Source: Zychaea mexicana (Eukaryota; Mucoromycota; Mucoromycetes; Mucorales; Lichtheimiaceae). From it: a DNA stretch of 64,000 bases. Both the position numbers and the translations under genes were made by a program. The DNA lies in assembly GCF_025766255.1 (NCBI RefSeq), contig NW_026516679.1:62001-126000 (forward strand). Reading direction: 5' to 3'. Below, piece by piece: positions 46,716 through 57,935 of this stretch. Under the pieces are notes generated by a model. The model made no database searches and was not told where the DNA came from. It was given only the letters and a program-made list of their open reading frames with translations. Position 1 is the first letter of the stretch, and the number at the start of each line of letters is the position of its first letter.

Positions 46716-47880
46716 ACTCCTATTGTAAGCTCATATGGATATGGAAAATTAAGTATAAACTACTATACAAGGATCTCACCCTTCCCGTATTATTTTTCTC
46801 TCTGCCTTCCTCTCCCCAGCAATAACATCAGTACCACAATATGAGAAGTAGCGCTCAAAAGTGCTAAACTCCTACATCTAAACGATATACAGGATCAATT
46901 CATGTCTATATTGCCCTCGCCAATAAACCCTACCGAGAATAATAGCTGCTTTTAATTGATGTTACTTCCTTGTGAGATCGTCTGTCAGTGGCCCAAGATG
47001 CTTTATGACTATGATATGGTCTGCCCAGATATATGATGAGAAATACAAGCCATCTGAAAATCTGAGGATACTCCTTTAATGGTTGTTTATACTACTATTC
47101 CCGTCATATCTGAAACTGACCATCATTATTGTTGTTGCATACTTACAAAAGCACAGCTGTTGTATCATCTATGCAGGCCGTTGATATGACAAGACATCAT
47201 TTTTAGGAATCATATTTGTAGTAACGAAACTATTTACTGTTGAGTATATGCTGTTCATTCAGCACTAGCCTTTATGATCTAAGAAGACTCGCATAGCTGT
47301 TAGAAAGAAAAGTATATGAGTTGCTTCTGTATGCACACAAGGAAGGTTAAAATTGCACGTGCTCATGCTTCAAGCTGTCGTTTTTGATTTTACTCACTGC
47401 TAGTCGTATTGTTGCAGCGTAATCGGCTTTGCTATTCCTTTCCGATGGGTACAACCTCTACTTTTTCCAAGCTTTTTTCAAGCTATTTTTTTCGTCTTGC
47501 CTATGTATTTGTTGCTAACAACATGGAAGATATACCATTGCATGCTAATTTGTAGTATGGGTTCAGATTGTCTATGGAAAGAAAAAAGCATGTTTCAGTA
47601 TCGTTTAAGCTTTTGGTTGCAAATGCGACATACTTTTATTTACTTATATCCGTGGCAAACACGGTCGATGAACATAGACAATAGAATGGTTTGAAATGAC
47701 CATCTTCTGGCTTTCTTTTCGAGCCAACTGTTCGAATCATTGCTCACTGAGTAACATTGTTAGACTTAGAATTTTGCTCTTCCGTTCTTATAGTAGTTGA
47801 ATATAAATGGCTTTAGCAGGTTTCAGTTTCTGCCCAACAGCAAAAGCTATAAATATGAAACTATAATTATATGCTGTAAT
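46716..47880. other. No gene recognised inside the 9.9-kb element
   Basis: Non-coding flank between gene B and the right terminal repeat. Short ORFs only (for example 47497-47694). Confidence 0.5.
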
Positions 47881-48480
47881 GAAGCACCTTTGCTTAAATA
47901 AGTACAAGGCGCAGGCACCAAAAAGCAGTGACTAATAGCTAAAAATGCTGCTAGCCAAGCGACAGTACCATAGGCAAAACAATAATGCTGTAAGCCAACT
48001 GAGGGGCTGTTGGCCAAGTGACGATGCTGTTGGCCAAGTGACGATGCTGTTGATGAAAAAAAATGCTGTAAGCAAATTAGTAATGTTGTTAGCAAAAAAG
48101 AGGACCGTTGACCAAATGAAAATGCCGTTAGCGAAATAAAAAAAATTGTAAGCGAAATAATGATGTCGTTGGCCAAATGAGGGGCCGTTGTCCAAGTGAC
48201 GATGCTATTGACGAAAAAAAATGCTGTAAGCAAATTAGTAATGTTGTTAGCGAAAAAGAGGGCCGTTGACTAAGTGAAAATGACGTTAGTGAAAAAAGGG
48301 GCCATTAGCGAAATAAAATGCTGTTGGCCAAATCAAAACGCTGTTGGCCAAATGGAAAATCTCATTGGCGAAAAAGAAGCCCGCGAACGAAATGGTAAAT
48401 CCCGTAAACCAAAAAAAGAAAATCCCATAAGCGAAAAAAAAATCCCGTTTGTGAAAATTTTTGAGCCTGTATCTGGGATT
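47881..48480 (-). repeat. Right terminal inverted repeat of the 9.9-kb element
   Basis: About 600 bp, inverted relative to 38579-39156. Same tandem motif (GCTGTTGGCCAA / GCCGTTAGCGAAA on this strand) and the same terminal 35 bp with a few transitions. The two arms have one small length difference, a duplicated GCTGTTGGCCAAGTGACGAT unit near 48010. Confidence 0.9.
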
Positions 48481-48493
48481 CGATTCAAAATCC

Positions 48494-49885
48494 TGTAGTA
48501 GAGGTGACTGGATCAAAATATGGGAGGCGGTGCAACTCAGACCATCTCGTTCCATTGTTGTTTTCCAGCTCTTGTCTTCCCTTTTGCGTCGTTGCTGGTT
48601 TCCATCGTCCAGCATCTATCCGGTTTTGCTGTTGGTTTTTGTGGTTCCCATGGTAGCTGAAAGTTGGAGTAGTTGTGCAGTCATTGATTTGCTATTTGGG
48701 ATGGCCACTTGACTGCACTTATGACAACTGTAGAGCGAATCTGGACCAGTAAACCTAGAAACCTTCCTAGCCGCCGGTATATCACATGCAACCATGAAAA
48801 GAGCTGCCCGCACACGAATTTCTTGCTCTAGATCGAGAGGATCATACCGCATCCTTGGTATGCCTTGGTATAAGGTCAGGAGCTCATTAACCATCGAACG
48901 CAGGTAATTGTTTATCTGCTCTTTTGACGCCTCGTGAGGACCTGGCATATATCCAACAATTATGACGTTCTCTTTTTTGTATCACTCGTCTCTCGGCAAG
49001 GTGTTGACGGTCATATACATATATAGGGCACTACACAAGTAAGATACATCGTTGTCGAAAGCTCTGAACCAGTCAACATTGAGGGTGAGCATCAATGAAT
49101 ATGGGTTGGCGACGAACGGTATAAAGTCAGATTCAGTGGACTCAGGACTGGGTACAGTGAACCATTGTCTGCCATCATAGACGTCATCCAAGCTACTAGG
49201 TCGCGACAGGCGATATCTCTAGTACTCTACCTTGTTGGCAAAGCCAGTCCTCCGCATCAAGCGCGCCAGACTTGCAGTAATCGGGTTGTATGCATACACT
49301 TTTCGTGCAACATATTATTGGTTGAAGTAAACAAATAACTTCTCTTTGCATGGGTCTTGACGTAATGGCATCGGATGATGTGGGAACTTTTGGAAAGTGC
49401 AATGCGGTACTAGTTCATTGTATAGGCTATGGCAGGAAGGACAGACGACAAAACCAGTACTGCTGTCCAAGAGGGGTTCGATTCTGGAATCACGACGCAA
49501 AGTTGCCATCGACTTGGGAAAATGGATGTTGGGCAAGATGATAGCAATGAATGCAAGCAAGATTTCACCAGCAGCTCTGGACAGGTAATGCTGTTGGAAC
49601 AAGGCAATGAAGAGGTAGATCATATTCAGAACAGGATTCTGTGGTGTGAAGGCATTTGGCGCGATTTTGGTGTTTGGTGGTGGATCTATTAATGTTACAC
49701 ACAATATCATGAGATACTGATACCCAATTGATACTGACTTCCCCCCTTTTTTTAGTTTTGTCTCTTTAGATCATACCTTGTTGTTCAGCCAGTATATTAA
49801 AGTCTAATGGTACAGTAGGTAAATTTGAGAGATCAGGACTTATTACATCCATGTCCTCCATTGGATCGTCGTAAACTTGAATTAT
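48494..49885 (-). pseudogene. CACTA-2 Tnp2 transposase, N-terminal half
   Basis: Minus strand. A first coding block (about 49885-49788, DPMEDMDVISPDLSNLP) ends at a GTATGA donor. The next part reads PSCHSLYNEL, SLMLTLNVDWFRAF, LYMYMTVNTLPRDE, GYMPGPHEASKEQ, DIPAARKVSRFTG and finally LHRLPYFDPV before the 9.9-kb element. CACTA-1 has the same series (LLLTLNVDWF, GIMPGPSEPS, DIPAARKTSGFTS, LHRLRYFDPI) followed directly by IIDPMHNL. Stops at about 49316, 49195 and 48983, and frame changes. Continued at 38565-37480. Confidence 0.85.
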
Positions 49886-51238
49886 TGAAACAGAATATAA
49901 AAATGACATTTACCAATTTCGCTCGGATTTGCCAGGTAAGGAATACTCGACGCATGTGGATAAACTCCTTGCCCTCGAGCGCTGCTATACTTGCTAAACC
50001 CATTGCGTGTTTTGTGATCGTTTTTTTGTTCGCACCGGTATTTCAGTTCCTTGGCCCGTTGTTGGATTGTAACAGACATCACATACGTACAAGGCTTTGT
50101 TGTATAAAGATATCATTATGGATGGAATAATAATGGTAAGGGTGGACGACGTATATGGAATGAAGAATTGTGGCTACTCTTATATATGGTTTTTTGGACT
50201 ATGATCAGGATTCATGAAGCATATGGCCATCGATGCAAGGATGCAATTGTGCATAAAGTACCTTATCTTTCTCTTCGTGTCCGTTTATGTGCTTTTGGCC
50301 GCAAGCATACCATCGGATTATAGTAATGTCAATACATGCGCTTTGGGCACATAACGACAACACTAACATACGAATATATGCTACTGACAAGTCTCGTTAT
50401 GCATAAATGCACGCGCCTGATATTTCCTTTTATGGCGGAATCTCTACGACGCATACATCCCCGCTGTAAAGGTAAGTATATTGACTTTGGATTGTATAAC
50501 GGTGGTAACTAGTATAGTGAACACTATAACAGTATCTGGCTTTTTATCTTTGCTTAATAAACCCATCGTCGTATCGTTTACAAGCCAGTAGCAGCTGTTT
50601 CTACCCTTCTTTCTCTCATATTTGAAAAAGCGCATTGATGCACGTAAGTATCCATATATGGAACACTATCCGGGTACTCTGTGGATCAATGCATATATCA
50701 GCACCATTACAAGTGATGCATCAGCCATCATCTGCTTCGACCGTATGATTGCTTCTTACATGATCTATCGCTTGCTTTATTAGGTTTAGAATACGCGTTA
50801 AGCGATCCAAGGGGTTTTGTTTTCGATTTTAGATTAAAGGCATCATTATATGTACACTCCCAGATATAGAATGCACACTGAATCGTCCCTAGATCAATGT
50901 GTATACTGCATCAACATTGTTTGGAAATTGATACACCAAGTATTACTCAAGTTGATCATACATACTACCTTTATCATGGTCGGAACTCAGCGCAGTGAAA
51001 CTATCTTCATCAATGCGTATTATCATTTAGATTTATGTACTCATCATCAAACCATCGACATCATTATTGTATAAACAGAAGTGACTATGAACATACATTG
51101 TAATTACTTCACATAGAAGCTTTTGCCAATGTGGTTACATCATCGAGTCGTCTGTAGTAGTATAAAACATGCAACTTTCTCCTAGAAAATATGATCGTAT
51201 TCTGCATTCTTATTGATCAATTTTCTTTTCATTTTATC
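49886..51238. other. No gene recognised
   Basis: Short ORFs only on both strands. It could include upstream exons of the 51239 gene, but none is convincing. Confidence 0.45.
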
Positions 51239-52145
51239 ATGCAAAACAGCAGCCAACTTGGCCAACAACAGAGCCAATCTATGGCTATGAAGCAGCGGCT
51301 CAATGATATGGAGCAAAAACTTGATAGGTTGATCCCTAAAGACATATATGCCAGAAAGGATATGATGGTACGCTATTGATTTTTGCTAGAAGGTGTTGAT
51401 TTCTCGCTACAGATTATTCACACGGGAAAGGTGGTTTTGTTGTTTCTCTTTTCTTCCCTCTTGAAAGGCTGCACTCAGAGGGGCATACTGTGTCTTGAAT
51501 AGGCATGACAGCACAATAGACTGGACTTTTTCTAGAACGTTGACAGAAGAGCCGAACGCCAGCATAGCAAGCAAAGTAATCAGCTATGTCCTAAACGGTG
51601 CTGACAGTCGTAGAAACCAATGGCGTGAGCCTACATTGAGGAGAGCGCCTGCGAAATCCTTTGTAAACAAGAAGGACGAAGTAAACGCCCCTCAAGAGGT
51701 TAAAGCGGAACGTCTGGATGAGAGGTGAAAGAATATGGCAAGACCTCAAGTAAGTATAATCATATTGTAAACTCTCGCAATGTCCTAATGACATATTATA
51801 TAGCTGGCAAACAGGCGCAGAAGATGGTATCAGCAGCACAAAAACGATCCCGCTTTGACCATTTATCAAGAGCCAGAGAGTCTTTTTTGTGCCGCGTTTA
51901 TGTCTGACGATGAAGGGTCGGATACCATGTCGCGTCCCTAACTGGCGCAGTGAGCAGGTAAACATAAAGTGCATGAGCATATTTACAATATGTACTGAAA
52001 GCTGTTCCAGGCAAATGCGCTTCTCAAGGCTGTCGACAGCACACAGGGGGGCGCGGTGTGTTCCACAAAGCGCGTCATTCAAAACAATAGAAAATTGCCA
52101 TACCAATTGAAACAGAAACTCCCTTCTTGGGCTTATACTGAATAA
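51239..52145 (+). pseudogene. Second member of the uncharacterised coiled-coil gene family
   Basis: Exon 1 51239-51367 (MQNSSQLGQQQSQSMAMKQR, coiled coil LNDMEQKLDRL) ends at GTACGC. Middle block 51504-51720: LTEEPNASIASKVISYVLNG. Another block about 51800-51937: ANRRRRWYQQHKNDP and FMSDDEGSD. Near 51935 the frame changes before CRVPNWRSEQ. A 53-nt intron (51958-52010, GTAAAC...TTCCAG) precedes the last exon, ANALLKAVDSTQGG to LPSWAYTE, TAA at 52145. The end mirrors the 6899-7966 gene (VPEWRTDR, intron, ANEFFAKLE, LPAWAHH). One frame change suggests decay or a mis-set splice site. Function unknown. Confidence 0.55.
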
Positions 52146-52677
52146 ATTTATTGTTCTTTTCTGTGGCTCACACTGTTCTCAATTATTTCACCATCTCGAC
52201 AATTCCAAATTCCATATTGACATATGCAAGTGTACAGCTCAATTCCTATTGGTAACTAGTCGCCGATACATTACTTTGGGCTGCTTTTTTTCAAAACAGT
52301 CGGCAATCGAGAAAGAACGTGGGCAGTGATGCATAATGCACTTTGCCAGATATGGTACCATGACCGAGTTCCTCTCAAATCAACGCATCTGTAACCAGTA
52401 CCTACGTTTTCTCTTTTCCTTTCGAACAGAAGGCAGGGATGCCATTTATGCTGTGCATAAATATATTAGTGTGCTCTATCGTTAGCATCAGTGCAGTGAA
52501 CAACATAGGCTACTCAGCATGCGTACAGCAATGACGTTGGTGTACGTGGATGAGGGATGAACGGGTTGTTTTCTTTTGATGAATATATTTGTTTATGCAG
52601 CTGTTCATATATAAATATGAGATTTCCCCACCTACTCATGAAGCATAACCTTTCATTTTTCACGTCACTTATAAAAC

Positions 52678-52770
52678 ATGCCAGCCAACGGACAACTTCC
52701 CTTCATTGATAGCATGCACAATGCGCAAGATCAATCCAGATTGCACGGTCGTCACTGTAAAGTGATGTTG
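52678..52770 (+). CDS. Orphan first exon (31 codons), gene cut by an insertion
   Basis: MPANGQLPFIDSMHNAQDQS... ends in frame at a strong donor (GTATGT at 52771). A TATA-like ATATAAATATGAG lies about 65-75 bp upstream. About 130 bp later the AT-rich transposase copy begins, so downstream exons are displaced or lost. Could also be a chance ORF. Confidence 0.35.
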
Positions 52771-52899
52771 GTATGTGTTGGCTTCAATTTTTTGATTTTT
52801 CACACAGTTTATTTGCTCAGTATTTTAGAGTGTTTACGTGAGGCATAGGGGACAAGTCGGAATTGATGCAATTTTACTATTATCTATTAACAAAATAAA

Positions 52900-54425
52900 T
52901 ACAATAGAAATTGAAAAAATAGTATAATAAAAAATAGACATTGATAATATAAATATCGAATTTAAAAATAAATTAAATGATGAAGTTAATAAATTAATAG
53001 TTAATAATTAGAATTTTTTACAGGAACCTTGGCCTGAAATAAAAAATACATTTAATCATCGTACAAAAATAAAAGATATAAAAAGTAATGAAATTATGAA
53101 AGAAATAAAAAATGAACTATTAGAAAAATTAGGATATATTCCTGTTTATTATTTTTTAACTAAATTATATACTAACCGAGAATATCCAGGACCTTATCGT
53201 GAAGTAGAAAAAGGATTAATTTTATTATACCATATAGTATCTGGTAGAATAGGACCTGAAATGGTAAATATAATTCCATACATATCTTTTTTGTGATTAT
53301 ATAAGGATTTTTGGATAAATAATTATAATAATATTAATAAACAAGTAAAAAATGATTTAGAAAATTTATTTTCAAATATAAAAATTAGAATTTTAGCAGC
53401 AAATATATATAATCCAAATGGATTTGAAAATATAACTTTATATATTGATGGTCATGATAGTAAAATAAATACTATAATCCAAATGAAAGTAAAAGTGGAT
53501 TGTATTCATATAAATTAAAGGGACCTGGTTTAAGAACTCAAATAATAGTCGATATTAATAAAAGTATTATATATATTTCAAATAGTGAAAAATGTACAAA
53601 GGGTAATGATGGAACTATGTTCCTTAATATGAAACTATATAAAAATATAGATAATTTAGATTGTATTGGAATGGATGGTGGATATAATCTATTTGTTGAA
53701 AAATTTATAGAAAATACAAATGAATATGGTTATGATTTTAGTGATAATAATTTTGTTTATCCAATAAGAAAAGAGGTTAATAAAAATTTAACTGTTAATG
53801 AGTTAAATTATAATTGTAAATTTGACTCATTTAGATCTGAAATTGAAAGTCAATTTTCTATATTAGTATTAAAATTTAATAGATTTAATAATAATAAAGC
53901 AGCATTACAAATGTCTGATAAAAAATATTATAATCTTCAATTCCGTGTTGCATATTTATTAAAGAATATTTATAACTTTTGTGAAAATTATAATATAGAA
54001 GTTCAATCTCATCATATGGCATGGTATGGTGATAGATTTGAATTTCTATAAAAATAAATAAAATTAATTTAGTTTTTAGTAGTGAACAAAAAGTAAATAA
54101 ACAATATAATGAATTGAGAGAATTACAATCTAAAATGTTAAATTTAAATATTGAAGATATTGAAAAAGATACAGAAAAAAATATAGATAATAATGAATTT
54201 TAAATAAATGATGTACCTAAGAAAAGAAAATGTAACCAACAAAAGAATAATGATAATATATTTTAGGTAGAAAAAATAATAAATCATATGGTTGATAATA
54301 ATAATAAATTAATATTTTATGTAAAATGGCTTGGTTATAGTGATGATGAAAATACCTAGGTAAAACAAAATGATTTTAATACAAAAGATATTGTTAATGA
54401 ATATATAAAAGAAAAAAATCTTTAA
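52900..54425 (+). pseudogene. Chromodomain DDE transposase, copy 1 (decayed)
   Basis: Plus strand, very AT-rich. Pieces: VNN*NFLQEPWPEIKNTFNH (TAG at 53009 where copy 2 has Trp), LGYIPVYYFLTKLYTNREYP, IDGHDSKIN with a frame change at about 53470, GLRTQIIVDINKSIIYISNS, GTMFLNMKLYKNIDN, GMDGGYNLF, FRSEIESQFS. The C-terminal chromodomain is VEKIINHMVDNNNKLIFYVK and WLGYSDDENT*, with TAG at 54357 where Trp is expected. Same architecture as copy 2 (56112-57935). Ends not defined. Confidence 0.83.
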
Positions 54426-54458
54426 ATAAAAAAATAGCATAGTCTACCCTATATATTT

Positions 54459-54600
54459 AAAGAGGATCAACATCCACCTGCCTCACTTCACTTGGCTAAA
54501 TGAGCCCCTTCGCTGCGCTCCGGGTCATTCAACGGATTGGATGTTTCTTGGGGGTTCCCCCCACACCCCCTTCTAAACCCTTAACCAAAGCTCACTTTGC
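54459..54600 (-). other. Probable 3' terminal region of Helitron-2
   Basis: On the minus strand: a GGGGG(T/A)-rich stretch, GGAGCGCAGCGAAGGGGCTC, then AGTGAAGTGAGG, as at 2936-3075 after Helitron-1. The last base is not certain. Confidence 0.6.
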
Positions 54601-56111
54601 GAGCCTACTTACTGCTTCGCCTACCTCTAACCCGAAACTCGTTCACTGCACTCACTGTTAACACTAAACCCTATTATACAATCTATCATTTTAAAGAGTA
54701 TTTTTTGAGAAAAACGGGACATCTGCAGTCCAGGAACTATCCACCCAATGGTCAATATTTTTTCCTATTCTTCATGTACCTTTAAACGTCCACCATTGCT
54801 TCTTATCCGTAACATTTTAACTTCGTGCTGGAAAGAATGTGACATATTACATGATATGGTATGCACAGGTCAATGTTATGCTATATTGTGGGAATCTGAT
54901 CCAGCATGGGGCGTCGCTAATATAGAGAAATAGGCATGCATTGTTGATGTGTCTGGAGGTGAAGATGAGAGATGGTGTGTTCCAGTAAAGGCATTGTGGC
55001 ACGTGAGCGAGTTACTCGTTAGTGACTTACAAATACTAAAAAAGAAGATCTGCGCCACGTGAATACTTATTTCTTATGGCATCATAGCAGAGTAAAAGGC
55101 GTGAAAAGAAATTTTGTGTTGTATGTTATGTAAAAAGGAAATCTATGACAAAGAGATAGAGAAAAAGGAAAAAATATTGGAAAGGACAAACGAATCTAAG
55201 CAGGAGTAGTAGTGGATGTAGTAGTAGTAGTAGTAGTTGGTGATGTGATGGTTGTGGCAGCAGCTGTAGCTGATTGGGTGGGTTCTGTTGTTGTTGTTTG
55301 TGGACTTGGTGGATATAGTAGTACTTCAGTGTAAACGATATTTTCTGTAGATGGATTAGTGCTGTTTGCTGATGCTGACATATCGACTGCAATGCATAGA
55401 GTATTTGGGCTGGTTGCGCACAAAAGAGCAACATACAACTGACCATGAGCAAAGACACTTTCTTGAAGAAAGACACCTACATAAGTGAGTGTTTGCCCCT
55501 GCGCCTTGTGGGTAGTCATGGCAAAAGCTGGACGAACGGGAAATTGTCTTCGACAGAGTATGAATGGGTAGTCACCCTCAGTTGTGCACATATTGATCCG
55601 TGGGAGATAATGCTCCTCCCATTCATGGCCTTTGTCGATCCTTTTTACTGCAATACACCAATCCAAAAGTCGCGTTATGAACAGCTTGGTACCGTTGCAT
55701 AATCCTGCATCTAGATTGAGATTGCGTAACAACACTACTGGCATGCCAACCTTGAGTTGCAGCAGGTGAGGAGGAACTCCACTGGCTGCCAAACTTTGTA
55801 AAAATTCGATGGGATAATTTGCTGCTGCTGCTTCTGGATCATCAGCGTCAATGATTCGATCATTGGAGCTGTATTTGCAGGCGTCACCAGGAAAAACAGA
55901 GAAGGCAGTGTCATTGATGGCATCGACATTTACATTTTTTGCAGCCAAAATAGCTCGGCTGGCGAATTCGTGCAGTTGTGGATCGGGATTTCAAATAGTA
56001 GGGTAAATAGTATCAATCAATGCCATGGTATTGCTTGTGTCAATGCACCATTCCCTCGGAATTTCAAAATTGCTGGCATAAGGCGATCGTCCATCGCTAA
56101 GAGGAATAATC

Positions 56112-57935
56112 AATAATAAATAAACAATAATAAATATATATTTAAATATTTTACATTTAATTATAGTTATAAAAATTAGTTATAAATTTATTCCTTGAAT
56201 AAGAATACATTTTTCTATTATATAATCTTTTAAAAGTTCTTTTTCATTAAATGCAGATAATGATATCCATGCATTTTCATCATCATCATATCCCTTCCAT
56301 TTTACATAAAATATATATATTCTTTATCTTCAATAGAATGTTTTACTATCTTTTCAATTTCATATATATCATCATTTTTATTTATATCTCTTATTTTATT
56401 TATATCAATAACTTTAGTTTTATTTTTATTACGTTTTCTTTTCTTTGTTCTACCTTTAAATTCAGGGAAATCATCTTTATTAACATCACTATATTCACTT
56501 TCTTCTGAATTTATATTATTATCATTATCAATTATCATATCATTATTTATATTTAGCTCCATAACTTTTTTCTATATAAGTTTTATTTCATTAATTTTTT
56601 TTAATTGTTCCATTTGGTTTATATATACAATATCTACTAACTTATGTTCACTTGGAAACTCAAAATTATTGCTTTCCCAAAGTTTATGATGAGATTGTGT
56701 TATTATATTAAATTTTTCTGAAAATCTCTTAATATTCTTCAATAAAAATGCAACCTTTAGTTGTAAATTAATATATTTATAATCAGTTGTTTTTATAGTT
56801 GAATTATTATTATTAAATCTTTTATATGTATTATTTAATTCACAAAATTGATTTTCTACTAAATTTCTAAACTTTCCAAATACTTTATTAAAATTTTTTT
56901 CTTGCTCATTTAAATCAATACCTGCTTCCTTTCTTATAGGATAGAAAAAGTTATTATCATTAAAATTTCTACCTTTTTCACTGCATAATTCATAAAATTG
57001 ATTTAAAAATAAAGGATAACCACCATCAAATGCAATACAATCTTCTTCTTTTATTATATTATATAATTTCATATTAAGAAACATTGTTCCATCTGAACTT
57101 TCTCCACATAATTCACTTCTACTAACAAATATAACCATTTTATTTATATCAATCAGCACTTGAGTTCGTAAACCACTTGTTTTTAATTTATAAGACCATT
57201 TTTTTTGTAATGATATATCAGGTTTATTATATTCAATTGTACTATCATGTCCATTAAGTAATAAGGTTATATGTTTTAAATATTTAGGATTTTTAATTAA
57301 TGCTGATAAAATACGAATTTTTATATTAGAAAACATAGTTAAAAGACAATCATTAACTTTTTTATTTAATTTTTCATAATTTTTAATCCAAAAAGATTTA
57401 TAAAATGTATAATATGATGAGGATGGTAAATTTTTATTTATTTCTTTATGCGTTTTTCCTTCTAACAAATGATAAATTAAATATAGACCTTTATCAATTT
57501 CTAGATATGGAGCAGGATATTCTTTATTCATATATAATTCATTTAAAAAAAAGAAAATTGCTATATAACCTAATTTTTTTTTCAATATATCTTTTATTTC
57601 ATTCATATTTTTAATTACTTTTAATTCTGACTTATGATTAAATTTTTTATTAATTTTTTTCCAATCATTTTCAAGAAATCCCCACTTATTTAACACAATA
57701 TTATTTATTTCTTTTTTTAGATCCTCTTTATAATTTTGATGTTCTTCATAATTCTCTACTATATATTCATCAGCCATAAAGTTCATAGTTTCTTCCATTT
57801 TATATCATATTTTTATATTTATATAAATATTCAATTTTGATTAAATTAGTATGTATAAAATAATTTTTATGTAAAAAAAAAGATAAAAAATAAATTTTAT
57901 TTAATTGTTTAAATAAAATATAATTATTTATAATT
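56112..57935 (-). mobile_element. Chromodomain DDE element, copy 2, 3-bp target duplication
   Basis: 1,824 bp in the Helitron-2 helicase, flanked by ATC on both sides (56109-56111, 57936-57938). Ends AATAATAAATAA and, inverted, AATTATAAATAA. Excising it with one ATC restores the helicase frame. Encodes one transposase on the minus strand. AT content far above the Helitron around it. Confidence 0.9.
56180..57798 (-). pseudogene. DDE transposase (PIF/Harbinger-like) with C-terminal chromodomain
   Basis: The main ORF is 408 residues (57798-56572). N-terminal helical part, then KKLGYIAIFFFLNELY, then the DDE_4-like core: LLLNGHDSTIEY (Asp 1), KTSGLRTQVLIDINK, SSDGTMFLNMKLYN, CIAFDGGYPLFLNQF (Asp 2), NKVFGKFRNLVENQFCEL (Glu). 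A single in-frame TAG (56572-56574) separates it from an Asn/Asp-rich linker with a basic signal (GRTKKRKRNKNKTK) and a chromodomain IYEIEKIVKHSIEDKEYI. One base slip in a TATATA run (about 56310) precedes its second half, YVKWKGYDDDENAW, and the frame ends at 56180. Chromodomains bind methylated histone tails and direct some retrotransposon integrases; that role here is inferred. Confidence 0.87.

Larger units (their letters stand above)
38579..48480. mobile_element. 9.9-kb element with ~0.6-kb repeat-built inverted termini
   Basis: 9,902 bp inserted in CACTA-2. The outermost bases are AATCCCAGACACGGGCTC at the left and the inverted AATCCCAGATACAGGCTC at the right. Flanks GGATTTAAAATCC (38566-38578) and CGATTCAAAATCC (48481-48493) form an imperfect target duplication (11 of 13). 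Interior: IS630-like fragment (39332), small HTH protein (40332-40622, minus), 81-residue protein (41158-41403), spliced IS630-type transposase A (41682-43348), convergent transposase-like gene B (46715-43789). B was later interrupted by the AT-rich element at 44419-45795. Length, termini and target duplication are unlike ordinary Tc1/mariner elements (TA duplication, one gene). The alternative is several nested Tc1-type copies inside a foldback element. Confidence 0.75.
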
